Part shown: piece after piece, positions 24,690-33,589 of the stretch | Layout: the number at the start of each line of letters is the position of its first letter | Numbering within the stretch: the first letter of the stretch is position 1 | Assembly (NCBI GenBank): GCA_001179885.1 | Contig: CVSD01000053.1 | Span: 7,501-62,813, forward strand | DNA: 55,313 nucleotides | Source: Candidatus Pelagibacter communis | Lineage (GTDB): Bacteria; Pseudomonadota; Alphaproteobacteria; Pelagibacterales; Pelagibacteraceae | Reading direction: 5' to 3' | Translations under genes and position numbers: made by a program | Notes under the pieces: model-generated | The model's database searches: none | What the model saw: only the letters and a program-made list of their open reading frames with translations | Told to the model about the DNA's origin: nothing

Positions 24690-26916
24690 AACAATAATTA
24701 TCGGGAAAAGAAGTGTTTTAACTAACTCTCTCAAAAGACAATTAAATAATTTTGAAATTATATCACAAAATGATGAAAATTTAGAAAATATTCAAAAATC
24801 TAAATCAAAAAAAATAAATTTAATTTTTAATAATTTTTTTCCATCTTCAAAACTAAATGAATTGAGCCCAAATTATTTTGATAAATTTTCAGAATTATCA
24901 ATATTAAGGTTGTCCCAAATCTTAACCAAATTAAATAAAAAAAAAATAAACAAAATAATTTATACAAGTAGTTCTTCAGTGTATAATATTTCACAAAATA
25001 TTAATTCCACGAAAGCTGATAATTTAAATAGGGTTTTGTATTCATCATTCAAAATGTCAGCAGAAAAACTTATTAAGAATTTCTGTGATAAAAATAATAT
25101 TAATTATTATATTATGCGTATTTTTAATTTATATGGAGACTCAAATGATAATTTTTCATTTATTGAAAATCTTATTAAAAAAAAAAAAAGAAATGAAAAG
25201 ATAAAGTTAATAAATAATGGAGCATCAATAAGAGATTTTATTCATGTTGATGATGTTTCTAAAATATATTCGAAATTTTTAGAAAATAAATTTAAATCTG
25301 GTTATTATGATCTTGGAACAGGCAAGGGCTATTCAATAAAAAGTATTGTTGATTTAATTAATTTTGACCAAAAAAATATTACTAAAGTCAATAAAATTGA
25401 GGAATTGAGTAATTCAATAGCCAACACATTTGAAATAAAAAAACAAATTCCAAATTTTAAATTTAAAGATTTAAATTTATACTTAAAAAAAAAAAATAAC
25501 TTAAGCAAATTCAAAAAAATAAAACCGATCTTAAAATTTAACAAAAATAGAAATATTCAGAGTGGCTCAGTCATTTATGGAGCCGGTTTTGCTGGTAAGG
25601 CAATTTTAAAAGAATTAATTAAAATTAATGAGGATGTAATTTTTTATATAGATGATAATCCATATAAACATAACACTTTTTTAAATGGGGTTCCTATAAT
25701 TAGTTATGAGAATTTATTGGAATTAAAAAATTACTTTAACTTTAAAAAAATATATCTTGCGATTCCATCTTTAAATAAAGAGAAGCAAAATTTCATAATC
25801 AAAAAATTAAAAAAAAACTTTTTTGATGTAAGATTTTTGCCAGAAAAAAAATTTTTGATCTCAGACAAAATTGATGTAAATGATTTAAATATTAATGAAA
25901 TAAATGATATTCTTAAAAGGAAACAATTTTACTTAAAAAAGATAAAAAAATTACGAAAACAAAATATTCTTGTCACTGGCGCAGCTGGTACAATAGGTTC
26001 AGAGATTTGCAGGCAATTAATTTTTCAAAAAACAAAAAAGGTAGTTGGAATTGATAAGTCAGAAATAGGAATCTACAATTTAGATAAAAAACTCAATAAC
26101 AAGATTACTTATTGTTTAGGTGATGTAAATGATTCTAAACTTGTAGATAAAATTGTTAAAAAAAATAAGATAAATCTTATAATTCATACCGCTGCATATA
26201 AGCATGTAAATATTCTTGAAAAGAATATTTTTTCAGCTGTGAAAAATAATATATTTGCAACAAAAAATTTATGTGACGTTGCAATTAGAAATTCATGTAA
26301 CTTTCTATTTATTTCAACAGACAAAGCAGCAAACCCTAAATCAATTCTTGGAATAACAAAAAAGATTGCAGAACAAATTTGTTTAGAATACAGCTCTATT
26401 TCAGATAAAAAAAAATTCATCAACATAGTTAGATTTGGTAACGTTTTTGGAAGTTCAGGATCTGCTATTACAAATTTTTTAGATCAAATTAATAATGAAA
26501 AACCTGTAACAATTACAGATAAAAAAGCTACTAGATTTTTTATGACCATCCAAGAGGCTTGTTATTTGGTTTTACAAACAATAAATATTAAAAAAAAAGG
26601 TGAAATTTTTATTTTGAATATGGGTAAACCTGTTAAAATTTTTCAATTAGCTAAAGATTTAGCTAAGATTAAAAATAGAATTAATCCTTTTTATAATTTT
26701 TCTTATAAAAAAATAGGTTTACAACCAGGTGAAAAATTACATGAAACTCTGATTGATAATAAAGAAATTAAAGTAAAATTAAGTGATGAAATTTTTTTAG
26801 TGAAAAGTAAACAAAAAATTAAAAAAAATTTAACCAATTCAATAAAATTAATTTATGAATATTATGACAAATTACAAAGTAAAAAGTTACTCAAAGTATT
26901 AAAAAAAATTATTTAA
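24682..26916 (+). CDS. epimerase-PglF fusion: N-terminal SDR domain plus UDP-GlcNAc 4,6-dehydratase-like domain
   Basis: Residues 1 to about 270 form an extended SDR with TSSSSVY, catalytic YSSFK (Tyr120, Lys124), RIFNLYGD and RDFIHVDDV, but its first glycine motif is degenerate (IIIGKRSVLT). Residues 297-395 are a Rossmann nucleotide-binding module (GAGFAG, 300-305). Residues 427-744 are the CapD/PglF dehydratase with TGAAGTIG (432-439), Thr546-Asp547-Lys548, and ILGITK, where Leu556 stands at the usual catalytic tyrosine, as Met does in PglF. Ordinary PglF/WbpM proteins carry four membrane helices at the N-terminus; here a soluble epimerase domain replaces them. The protein would make a UDP-4-keto-6-deoxy sugar and perhaps process it in the same chain. 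It ends the fourteen-gene run. Confidence 0.88.
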   Translation: MIKTIIIGKRSVLTNSLKRQLNNFEIISQNDENLENIQKSKSKKINLIFNNFFPSSKLNELSPNYFDKFSELSILRLSQILTKLNKKKINKIIYTSSSSVYNISQNINSTKADNLNRVLYSSFKMSAEKLIKNFCDKNNINYYIMRIFNLYGDSNDNFSFIENLIKKKKRNEKIKLINNGASIRDFIHVDDVSKIYSKFLENKFKSGYYDLGTGKGYSIKSIVDLINFDQKNITKVNKIEELSNSIANTFEIKKQIPNFKFKDLNLYLKKKNNLSKFKKIKPILKFNKNRNIQSGSVIYGAGFAGKAILKELIKINEDVIFYIDDNPYKHNTFLNGVPIISYENLLELKNYFNFKKIYLAIPSLNKEKQNFIIKKLKKNFFDVRFLPEKKFLISDKIDVNDLNINEINDILKRKQFYLKKIKKLRKQNILVTGAAGTIGSEICRQLIFQKTKKVVGIDKSEIGIYNLDKKLNNKITYCLGDVNDSKLVDKIVKKNKINLIIHTAAYKHVNILEKNIFSAVKNNIFATKNLCDVAIRNSCNFLFISTDKAANPKSILGITKKIAEQICLEYSSISDKKKFINIVRFGNVFGSSGSAITNFLDQINNEKPVTITDKKATRFFMTIQEACYLVLQTINIKKKGEIFILNMGKPVKIFQLAKDLAKIKNRINPFYNFSYKKIGLQPGEKLHETLIDNKEIKVKLSDEIFLVKSKQKIKKNLTNSIKLIYEYYDKLQSKKLLKVLKKII

Positions 26917-26937
26917 TCAGCTAGATCAAATTTTTTT

Positions 26938-27870
26938 TTATAGGAACTTATTAAAAGCCGTTTGAATTTCAAATTTTTTTGAATCTTTAATAAGACTTTT
27001 TATTTTTTTTAAATTTCTAATAAAAATCGTATTTTTATTAAATTTTAGTCTCTCTATTTCTTTAATTTCTTTTTTTATTGGATCATATTCTATTGGAAAT
27101 AATCCAAAAGAATTTATTAAATTTGCTATTTCTATATTTTTGTATCCATATTTTTCTACCATTGAATTTGTTTCTATAATTATTCCTATTAATTTTTCAC
27201 TCTGAAGTATTTTTTTTCCACCTCTTAAAACATCATATTCATAGCCCTCAACATCGATTTTTAAAAGATATTCAGAATTAATATTTATCTCTGTGTCTAG
27301 CGTTGTGATATCAATATTTATATCATTCTCATTTTTTAAACTTGTAGATATTTTATTTAATGGTCCCTTATCATCTACAAAATTCGAGAATTTTTTTTTA
27401 CCAATCTCTGATCCTATTCCTTTGCAGATTGTTTTCACAGAACCCTCGATAGAATTTAAATTAATATTTTTGATTAATTTTTTAAATGTAAATGGGTGAG
27501 GTTCAAAAGCAATTGATTTTGAGCCTACAACCTTAGATGCAAGAATCGTATAAATTCCAATATTTGCACCTACATCAATAAATGTATTATTTGATCTTAA
27601 GACATGAAGTAAAAACATCATTTCTTCAAAATCAGTAAGACCATGGTATATGTTCCATTTAAGTTGTGGATCCTTTTTAGAATAAATAAACTTTGAATTA
27701 TCTACCCAAGAAACTATAATTTCTCTTTGAGGATTAATTTTCTTTTTTAAAAAAAAACTAATAATTTTAAAAATTGTTTTAACCTTTTCATCTTTATTCA
27801 AGGGGTGTTCCAATGAACTTTTGAGCACAAAAAGAAAACTTTTTATTTTTTTTGTTAATAATTGATACAT
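26938..27870 (-). CDS. FkbM-family methyltransferase
   Basis: The FkbM domain shows NTFIDVGANIGIYTILAS as the SAM-binding motif I, AFEPHPFTFKKLIKNI as motif II, and LLKIDVEGYEYDVLRGG, all diagnostic. The protein has 310 residues with a lysine-rich N-terminal extension of about 90 residues. It would O-methylate a sugar hydroxyl of the surface glycan. It is a lone minus-strand gene, converging with the fusion gene (21 base gap) and divergent from the ABC flippase gene. Confidence 0.88.
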   Translation of the reverse strand: MYQLLTKKIKSFLFVLKSSLEHPLNKDEKVKTIFKIISFFLKKKINPQREIIVSWVDNSKFIYSKKDPQLKWNIYHGLTDFEEMMFLLHVLRSNNTFIDVGANIGIYTILASKVVGSKSIAFEPHPFTFKKLIKNINLNSIEGSVKTICKGIGSEIGKKKFSNFVDDKGPLNKISTSLKNENDINIDITTLDTEININSEYLLKIDVEGYEYDVLRGGKKILQSEKLIGIIIETNSMVEKYGYKNIEIANLINSFGLFPIEYDPIKKEIKEIERLKFNKNTIFIRNLKKIKSLIKDSKKFEIQTAFNKFL

Positions 27871-27945
27871 TGATGTTTTATAATTACTATTTTTTTTACA
27901 TATGAATTGATCTTTATCAAGTACTTGTTTAAATATAATTATTTA

Positions 27946-29685
27946 ATGAATATTTTTTTTAATTTTTGGTCATTTTTAGATTTAAAAAAAAAATTATTAT
28001 TTTATTTTATAATATTTCTATCATTTATTGTTGCTTTTTTAGAGTTGCTAGGTATTTCAGCCGTAATCCCTTTTGCAGCTATTTTAATAAATCCAGATGC
28101 CTTGATTGAATTTGAGATTATTTCAAAATTTATTGATCTTAGTTTTATTAAAAATGATAATAATGACGATTTAATATATGTTTTTGGAGCAATTTTTTTT
28201 CTAATTTTTTTAATAAAAAATTTAATGATAATTTTCACTTTAAGAATTATGTATTTTTTCGTATTTAATTTTAGATCAGATATCTATTCAAATTTATTAT
28301 CAAAAATTTTACATCAAGATTATCTATTTTTTGTCAGAAATGGATTGTCAAAAATATTGAATGTTCTTATGTCCCAAATTGATAATTATAGCCTAAATGT
28401 AGTTAGGCCCATAATTACAATAATAAGTGAACTATTAGTTTTCTTTGGAATAATTTTATTGATTATATACTTCGACTTAATAAATGGTCTTTTTTTGATT
28501 TTACCAATAATAGCAATTATAGGATTAATTCTTAAGAGAATTAATAAATCAATTAAGTTTTGGTCAAATGAGAGAATAGTAAACAACGAAAATTTAATTT
28601 TAATGAATTATAATTTTATTAATGGAATTAAAGAATTGTTTTTATTTGGAAAAGTTCAAGAATTACAAAACAAACAGTCAAATACTTTTAAAAATTTAGA
28701 AAATATAGATATCAAAAACAATACTATTACTGCTTTACCAAAAGCTATGCTTGAACAGTCTATGGTATTAGTTTTTATTTTTATATTAATTTATATGATT
28801 TCAATAGGAGAAAAATATGATGATATCATTATAGTGTTAACTTTTTATTTGGCAGCAGCATATAGATTGGTACCATCATTCAATAAAATTTTTATTTCTT
28901 ATCAAGGTTTAAAATTTGGCAAACCATCATATAAATATATTTTAAAATACTACAATCTTGAGAAAAAAAATTATCATCTAGATAATAAAGATCAAAAAAT
29001 AACATTTAACTCTAATATTGAAATGAGAGATGTATCTTTTAACTACAAAGAAGATATAAGAATATTTAAAACATTAAATTTTAAGATTAAAAAAAATGAA
29101 ACAATTGGTATTTTGGGAGAAAGTGGTTCTGGTAAATCAACATTTATCAATCTTTTAACTTGCCTGATTAAACCATCAAAAGGTCAGATATTCATCGATG
29201 GAAAAGAGATTAAAAGTTTAGAAGAAATAAGAAATTATCAAAATTTATTTTCAATTACATCACAGGACTCCTTTTTGCCAGTCGATACAATTAAGGAAAA
29301 TTTAGTTTTTGGATCAAATGGAGAAATATCAGAAAAAAGAATTAAAGAGTCTATTAAATTTGCAAGGTTAGAAAATTTGATAAAAGAAATTCCAGAAGGA
29401 ATAAACGCTGATATTGGATCAAATATAAAGCAACTGTCATCAGGACAAAAACAACGATTGTCTATTGCTAGATCTATATACAATGATAGAGAAATATTAA
29501 TTTTTGATGAGGCAACTAATGCATTAGATGAGGAAAATGAAAAAATAATTTATGAAAATATTGCAGAATTAAAAAGTAAAAAAACAATAATCATAATATC
29601 ACATAATCGAGAAAATCTAAAAATATGTGACAAGGTTTATTTAGTAAAAAATAATTCTTTAATAGAGAATTCGAAAGACACTTAA
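27946..29685 (+). CDS. ABC transporter with fused permease and ATPase, PglK/MsbA-like glycan flippase
   Basis: The N-terminal half has about six membrane helices, beginning with FLELLGISAVIPFAAIL, which resembles PglK/WlaB. The C-terminal half is a full ABC ATPase with Walker A GESGSGKST at about residues 391-399, the signature LSSGQ near 496, and Walker B ILIFDEAT near 518. I prefer ATG 27946 (579 residues) over a TTG at 27907, since the extra 13 residues are not conserved-looking. PglK-type proteins turn lipid-linked oligosaccharides across the inner membrane. This fits a Wzy-type or en bloc pathway without a separate Wzx, which I do not see here. Confidence 0.88.
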   Translation: MNIFFNFWSFLDLKKKLLFYFIIFLSFIVAFLELLGISAVIPFAAILINPDALIEFEIISKFIDLSFIKNDNNDDLIYVFGAIFFLIFLIKNLMIIFTLRIMYFFVFNFRSDIYSNLLSKILHQDYLFFVRNGLSKILNVLMSQIDNYSLNVVRPIITIISELLVFFGIILLIIYFDLINGLFLILPIIAIIGLILKRINKSIKFWSNERIVNNENLILMNYNFINGIKELFLFGKVQELQNKQSNTFKNLENIDIKNNTITALPKAMLEQSMVLVFIFILIYMISIGEKYDDIIIVLTFYLAAAYRLVPSFNKIFISYQGLKFGKPSYKYILKYYNLEKKNYHLDNKDQKITFNSNIEMRDVSFNYKEDIRIFKTLNFKIKKNETIGILGESGSGKSTFINLLTCLIKPSKGQIFIDGKEIKSLEEIRNYQNLFSITSQDSFLPVDTIKENLVFGSNGEISEKRIKESIKFARLENLIKEIPEGINADIGSNIKQLSSGQKQRLSIARSIYNDREILIFDEATNALDEENEKIIYENIAELKSKKTIIIISHNRENLKICDKVYLVKNNSLIENSKDT

Positions 29686-29743
29686 TTAATTATGAAAATT
29701 TAGATATTTTTGTAAATAATTCTTTTTTTTTTACTATTTTTTG

Positions 29744-29749
29744 TATAAT
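29744..29749 (+). promoter_or_regulatory. candidate -10 box upstream of the GDP-mannose epimerase gene
   Basis: A perfect TATAAT lies 26 bases before the ATG of the next gene, in the 90 base gap after the ABC transporter gene. The -35 region 17 bases upstream (TCTTTT) is poor, so this is a weak prediction in such AT-rich DNA. Confidence 0.3.
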
Positions 29750-29775
29750 TACTCTTATCATTTTTCTGAACTTAT

Positions 29776-30786
29776 ATGATTACAAATAAAAAAATTTTAA
29801 TTGTTGGAGCAGGTGGATTTATTGGAGGTCATTTAGTAAGAAAATTATTAAATGATGGAAATACAATTATAGCTTCTGATATAAAACCAAGAGAATATTG
29901 GTTTCAAGATATTGATGAAGTAGAAAATCATTATGCAATGGATATGAAAGATATAAATAACTGCAGAATAGTCTCAAAAGGTGTTGATTATGTATTCAAT
30001 ATGGCTTGCAATATGGGTGGTATGGGATTTATTGAAAATAATAAAGCTGAATGCATGCAGTCAGTTTTAATTAATACAAACTTATTAATCGCGAGCAAAG
30101 AGAATAAAGTTAAAAAATATTTCTTCTCATCAAGTGCATGTGCTTATAATAAAAACAAACAACAAGATACATTTATTGAAGGATTAAAAGAGGAAGATGC
30201 ATATCCAGCAGATCCAGAAGATGGGTACGGTTGGGAAAAATTATTTAGCGAGAGAATGTGTAGACATTTTATGGAAGATTATGGAATTGAAATAAGAATT
30301 GCAAGATATCATAATATTTATGGTCCTTATGGAACTTATGCTGGAGGAAGAGAAAAAGCTCCAGCAGCATTATGTAGAAAAATTATTCAAGCTAAAAAAA
30401 GTAATTCAAATAAAATAGAAGTTTGGGGTGATGGAAAACAAACTAGAACTTTTTTGTATATAGATGATTGTCTAGAGGGAACTTTAAGATTATTTGAGTC
30501 AAATTATTCTGAGCCCGTTAATATTGGCAGTGATGAACAAGTTTCTATAAACCAAATGATAGAAATTATTGAAGGAATATCTGGATTAAAAAAACTTGAA
30601 AGAGAATATCAATTAGATAAACCAAAAGGAGTCAGAGGTAGATCCAGTAACAATGATTTGGTTAAAGAAGTATTAAATTGGAGTTATAATATAAAATTAA
30701 AAGATGGTTTAACAAAAACTTATAATTGGATTTCTTCTGAAATGGATAAAGAAGGAGCTAATTTAAGTAGATTCACAAAGTCTTAA
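29776..30786 (+). CDS. GDP-mannose 3,5-epimerase-like protein
   Basis: The 336-residue extended SDR has GAGGFIG at residues 11-17. It also has a string of segments very like plant GDP-mannose 3,5-epimerase: NMGGMGFIENN, SSACAYN, ED(A)YPADPEDGYGWEKL with the Tyr-Lys pair, RYHNIYGPYGTYAGGREKAPAALCRK, WGDGKQTRTFLYIDDC, PVNIGSDE and GVRGRSSNNDL. That enzyme turns GDP-D-mannose into GDP-L-galactose (and GDP-L-gulose). The gmd and fcl genes nearby make another GDP-mannose-derived sugar, so a shared GDP-mannose pool is likely. This is a rare activity to find in bacterial O-antigen clusters. Confidence 0.87.
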   Translation: MITNKKILIVGAGGFIGGHLVRKLLNDGNTIIASDIKPREYWFQDIDEVENHYAMDMKDINNCRIVSKGVDYVFNMACNMGGMGFIENNKAECMQSVLINTNLLIASKENKVKKYFFSSSACAYNKNKQQDTFIEGLKEEDAYPADPEDGYGWEKLFSERMCRHFMEDYGIEIRIARYHNIYGPYGTYAGGREKAPAALCRKIIQAKKSNSNKIEVWGDGKQTRTFLYIDDCLEGTLRLFESNYSEPVNIGSDEQVSINQMIEIIEGISGLKKLEREYQLDKPKGVRGRSSNNDLVKEVLNWSYNIKLKDGLTKTYNWISSEMDKEGANLSRFTKS

Positions 30787-30808
30787 ATAATATTTAAATT
30801 ATTTATCA

Positions 30809-31540
30809 ATGATCAAGAAAATAATTTTTAAAAAAATAAAATTTCATAATATCAATTACAAAAATTTCAATAAATATATTGTTAAAAAAGGTTTATTTGT
30901 TTTTCCTGCAGGACCAGCTTTGGTTAATATTGAAAAGTCAAAGAAATACCATGAATCAATCAAACAAGCTGATCTAGTTTTTTTTGATAGTGGTTTTTTT
31001 GTTTTATTGCTGAAGATTTTTAAAAAAATTAACGTAAGTAAGTTTTCTGGATATAAATTTTTGAATTTATTTTTTGGTTATTTGAAAGAAAACAAAAGAA
31101 AAACAATTTTTTGCATTGATCCAAACATAAAATTTTCTAAATCAAATAAATTATTTTTAAAAAATTTAGGTATTAAAAAAATATATAGTTATTTAGCTCC
31201 AAATTATGATCCTTTAAATATATCGGATAAAAAACTTTTAGATTTACTTAGAAAAAAAAGACCTAATTATATATTAACTAATATAGGAGGGGGCACCCAA
31301 GAAATTTTAGGATTGTATTTAAGAAAAAAATTAAAATTTAAAACAACTATTTTATGTACAGGTGGGGCAATTTCTTTCTTTACGGGAGATCAGGCACCAA
31401 TAAATGATTTTATTGATAAATTTTATCTAGGTTGGTTAATTAGGTTATTTTTTAATCCATTCGTTTTTTTTAAAAGATATTTAATTGGATTGAGATTAAT
31501 ACCAATGGTGATTTTTAATAAAGTTACAATTATTAATTAA
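30809..31540 (+). CDS. WecG/TagA/CpsF-family glycosyltransferase (GT26)
   Basis: The 243-residue protein keeps the family pattern: VFPAGPALV near residue 35, ADLVFFDSG where the family has a catalytic Asp segment, RPNYILTNIGGGTQEI, and CTGGAISFFTGDQAPINDFIDKFYLGWLIRLFFNP. It is soluble or membrane-associated through its basic, hydrophobic C-terminus. It adds a second sugar to the undecaprenyl-linked primer, as WecG and TagA do. It follows the GDP-mannose epimerase by 22 bases and precedes gmd after a 77 base gap. Confidence 0.85.
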   Translation: MIKKIIFKKIKFHNINYKNFNKYIVKKGLFVFPAGPALVNIEKSKKYHESIKQADLVFFDSGFFVLLLKIFKKINVSKFSGYKFLNLFFGYLKENKRKTIFCIDPNIKFSKSNKLFLKNLGIKKIYSYLAPNYDPLNISDKKLLDLLRKKRPNYILTNIGGGTQEILGLYLRKKLKFKTTILCTGGAISFFTGDQAPINDFIDKFYLGWLIRLFFNPFVFFKRYLIGLRLIPMVIFNKVTIIN

Positions 31541-31617
31541 TATTTCATTAATTAAAGGACTTACTTGAAATGTATGGATAAAATGAATAGACAATATATA
31601 ATTTATTAAAAATCTAA

Positions 31618-32655
31618 ATGAAAAAAAAAATAGCATTAATATTTGGAGTTACCGGTCAAGATGGTGCATATTTATCAAGGTTTTTGCTGAAAAAAAATTA
31701 TAAAGTCTTTGGTGTTAAGAGAAGATCATCAATCATAAACACACAAAGAATAGACGATATATATAGAGATATTAACTTAAAATCTGATTTTGTTCTTTTA
31801 TATGGAGATTTAACAGACTCATCTTCAATATCTCATTTGATTAAAAAAACTAAGCCAAATGAAATTTATAATCTCGCAGCACAATCACATGTTAAAGTTT
31901 CATTTGAGGTACCAGAGTATTCTGCAGATGTTAACAGTCTTGGAACTTTAAGAATTTTAGATGCTATTAAAAATTTAAATTTAGAAAAAAAGATTAAATT
32001 CTATCAAGCAGGAACATCAGAAATGTTTGGAAGAACAAAAGAAAAATTTCAAAATGAAAAAACCCAATTTTATCCCGCAAGTCCCTATGGTGTTTCAAAA
32101 TGTTTTGCACACTGGATTACAGTAAATTATAGAGAGGCATATAATATTTTTGCTTGTAATGGAATTTTGTTTAATCATGAGAGTCCTATTAGAGGAGAAA
32201 CTTTTGTGACAAGAAAAATTATTCAAGGGTTAATTAGAATAAAAAATGGAAATCAAAAAAAATTATTCTTGGGTAATCTTTATTCTAAAAGAGATTGGGG
32301 TCATGCAAAAGACTATGTTGAGGCAATGTGGAAAATGCTACAACAAAAAAAACCAGATGATTATGTAATAGGTACTGGCAAAACATTTACAATTAAAGAA
32401 TTTGCTAATAGGGCTGCAAAAAAAATTGGATTTAAAATCAAATGGATTGGAAAAGGAATTAATGAAAAAGCTGTTGATATTGCAAATAATAAAGTTTTGA
32501 TTGAATGCAAAAAGAGATATTTTAGGCCAGTAGAAGTTGATTATTTAAAAGGTAATGCACAAAAAGCTAAAAAAATATTAAAATGGTCACCAAAAAATTC
32601 GATAGATAATTTAATTGATGAAATGATTGAGCATGAATTAAAAAATCCATCATGA
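31618..32655 (+). CDS. gmd: GDP-mannose 4,6-dehydratase
   Basis: Gmd converts GDP-mannose to GDP-4-keto-6-deoxymannose with bound NADP. The N-terminus ALIFGVTGQDGAYLSRFLL and the next VKRRSSIINTQRID are diagnostic, as are YNLAAQSHVKVSF, QAGTSEMFG, the catalytic YGVSK and the FNHESPIRGETFVTRKI stretch. At 345 residues it has the usual length. It shares a four base ATGA overlap with fcl, giving the standard gmd-fcl pair for GDP-L-fucose or a related sugar. Confidence 0.95.
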   Translation: MKKKIALIFGVTGQDGAYLSRFLLKKNYKVFGVKRRSSIINTQRIDDIYRDINLKSDFVLLYGDLTDSSSISHLIKKTKPNEIYNLAAQSHVKVSFEVPEYSADVNSLGTLRILDAIKNLNLEKKIKFYQAGTSEMFGRTKEKFQNEKTQFYPASPYGVSKCFAHWITVNYREAYNIFACNGILFNHESPIRGETFVTRKIIQGLIRIKNGNQKKLFLGNLYSKRDWGHAKDYVEAMWKMLQQKKPDDYVIGTGKTFTIKEFANRAAKKIGFKIKWIGKGINEKAVDIANNKVLIECKKRYFRPVEVDYLKGNAQKAKKILKWSPKNSIDNLIDEMIEHELKNPS

Positions 32656-33584
32656 TAAATATCCATAGTAAAATATTCATTGCAGGACATAATGGTATGC
32701 TTGGTTCTTCAATTTTGAGAATATTAAAAAAAAAAGGTTATAAAAATTTAATTACTATAGATAGAAAAAAGTTAGATTTAACAAATCAAGCATTAGTTAA
32801 AAAATTTTTCAAAATTAAAAAACCACATGCAGTAATTATAGCAGCAGCAAAAGTTGGAGGTATAAGAGCTAATATGGATTATCCAGTTAGTTTTATTAAT
32901 GATAATTTGCAAATACAAACAAATTTAATTACATCAAGTTTTGAAAATAAAGTAGAAAAATTAATTCTTTTTGGTTCCAGTTGTATATATCCAAAAAATT
33001 TGAAAAAACCCATAAAGGAGAATCAGATATTAACTGGTGTTCTTGAGAAAACCAATGAAAGTTATTCAATTGCTAAAATAGCTGGAATTAAATTGATAGA
33101 GGCTTTTAATAAACAATATAAAACAAATTATATTTGTTTAATGCCTTGTAACCTTTTTGGCCCAAATGATAACTACGATTTAAAAAATTCTCATTTTCTT
33201 CCAGCATTAATCAGAAAAATATTTACAGCTAGTAAAAAAAATAAAATTGTAAAATTATGGGGAACAGGAAAACCTTTAAGAGAAATTTTATATGTAGATG
33301 AAGTAGCTGAAGCTTGTGAATTTTTTTTAAAAAAAAAAAATTATTATAGCTTAATAAATATTGGTTCTTCTATAGAGATGTCAATTAAAGATTACGCCTA
33401 TAAAATAAGAGATAAAATTGATCCAAAAGTTTTAATTAAATTTGACAATAATTTTAAGTTGGATGGTGTTAAAAGAAAAAAATTGGATACATCATTGGCA
33501 AAACGAAATGGCTGGAAAGCAAAAATGAATTTTTCAAAAGTACTTGATAAAACTATTGAGGATTACATAAATTCTCAAAGATAA
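32652..33584 (+). CDS. fcl: GDP-L-fucose synthase
   Basis: Fcl (WcaG) epimerises and reduces the Gmd product to GDP-L-fucose. Features seen are FIAGHNGMLGSSILR, AAAKVGGIRANMDYP, FGSSCIYPK, the catalytic Tyr and Lys in YSIAK, and the CNLFGPNDNYD segment. Length is 310 residues. Its start overlaps the gmd stop. GDP-L-fucose or a derivative is therefore probably part of the surface glycan. Confidence 0.93.
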   Translation: MINIHSKIFIAGHNGMLGSSILRILKKKGYKNLITIDRKKLDLTNQALVKKFFKIKKPHAVIIAAAKVGGIRANMDYPVSFINDNLQIQTNLITSSFENKVEKLILFGSSCIYPKNLKKPIKENQILTGVLEKTNESYSIAKIAGIKLIEAFNKQYKTNYICLMPCNLFGPNDNYDLKNSHFLPALIRKIFTASKKNKIVKLWGTGKPLREILYVDEVAEACEFFLKKKNYYSLINIGSSIEMSIKDYAYKIRDKIDPKVLIKFDNNFKLDGVKRKKLDTSLAKRNGWKAKMNFSKVLDKTIEDYINSQR

Positions 33585-33589
33585 TAACT

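Noticed and set aside
26917-26937. Possible terminator between the convergent fusion gene and the FkbM gene
   Set aside because: There is a T-run but I could not form a stable hairpin before it; in such AT-rich DNA a T-run is not evidence.
31541-31617. Promoter for gmd using TATAAT at 31597-31602
   Set aside because: The best -35-like TTGAAA is 26 bases upstream, too far, and nothing closer fits.
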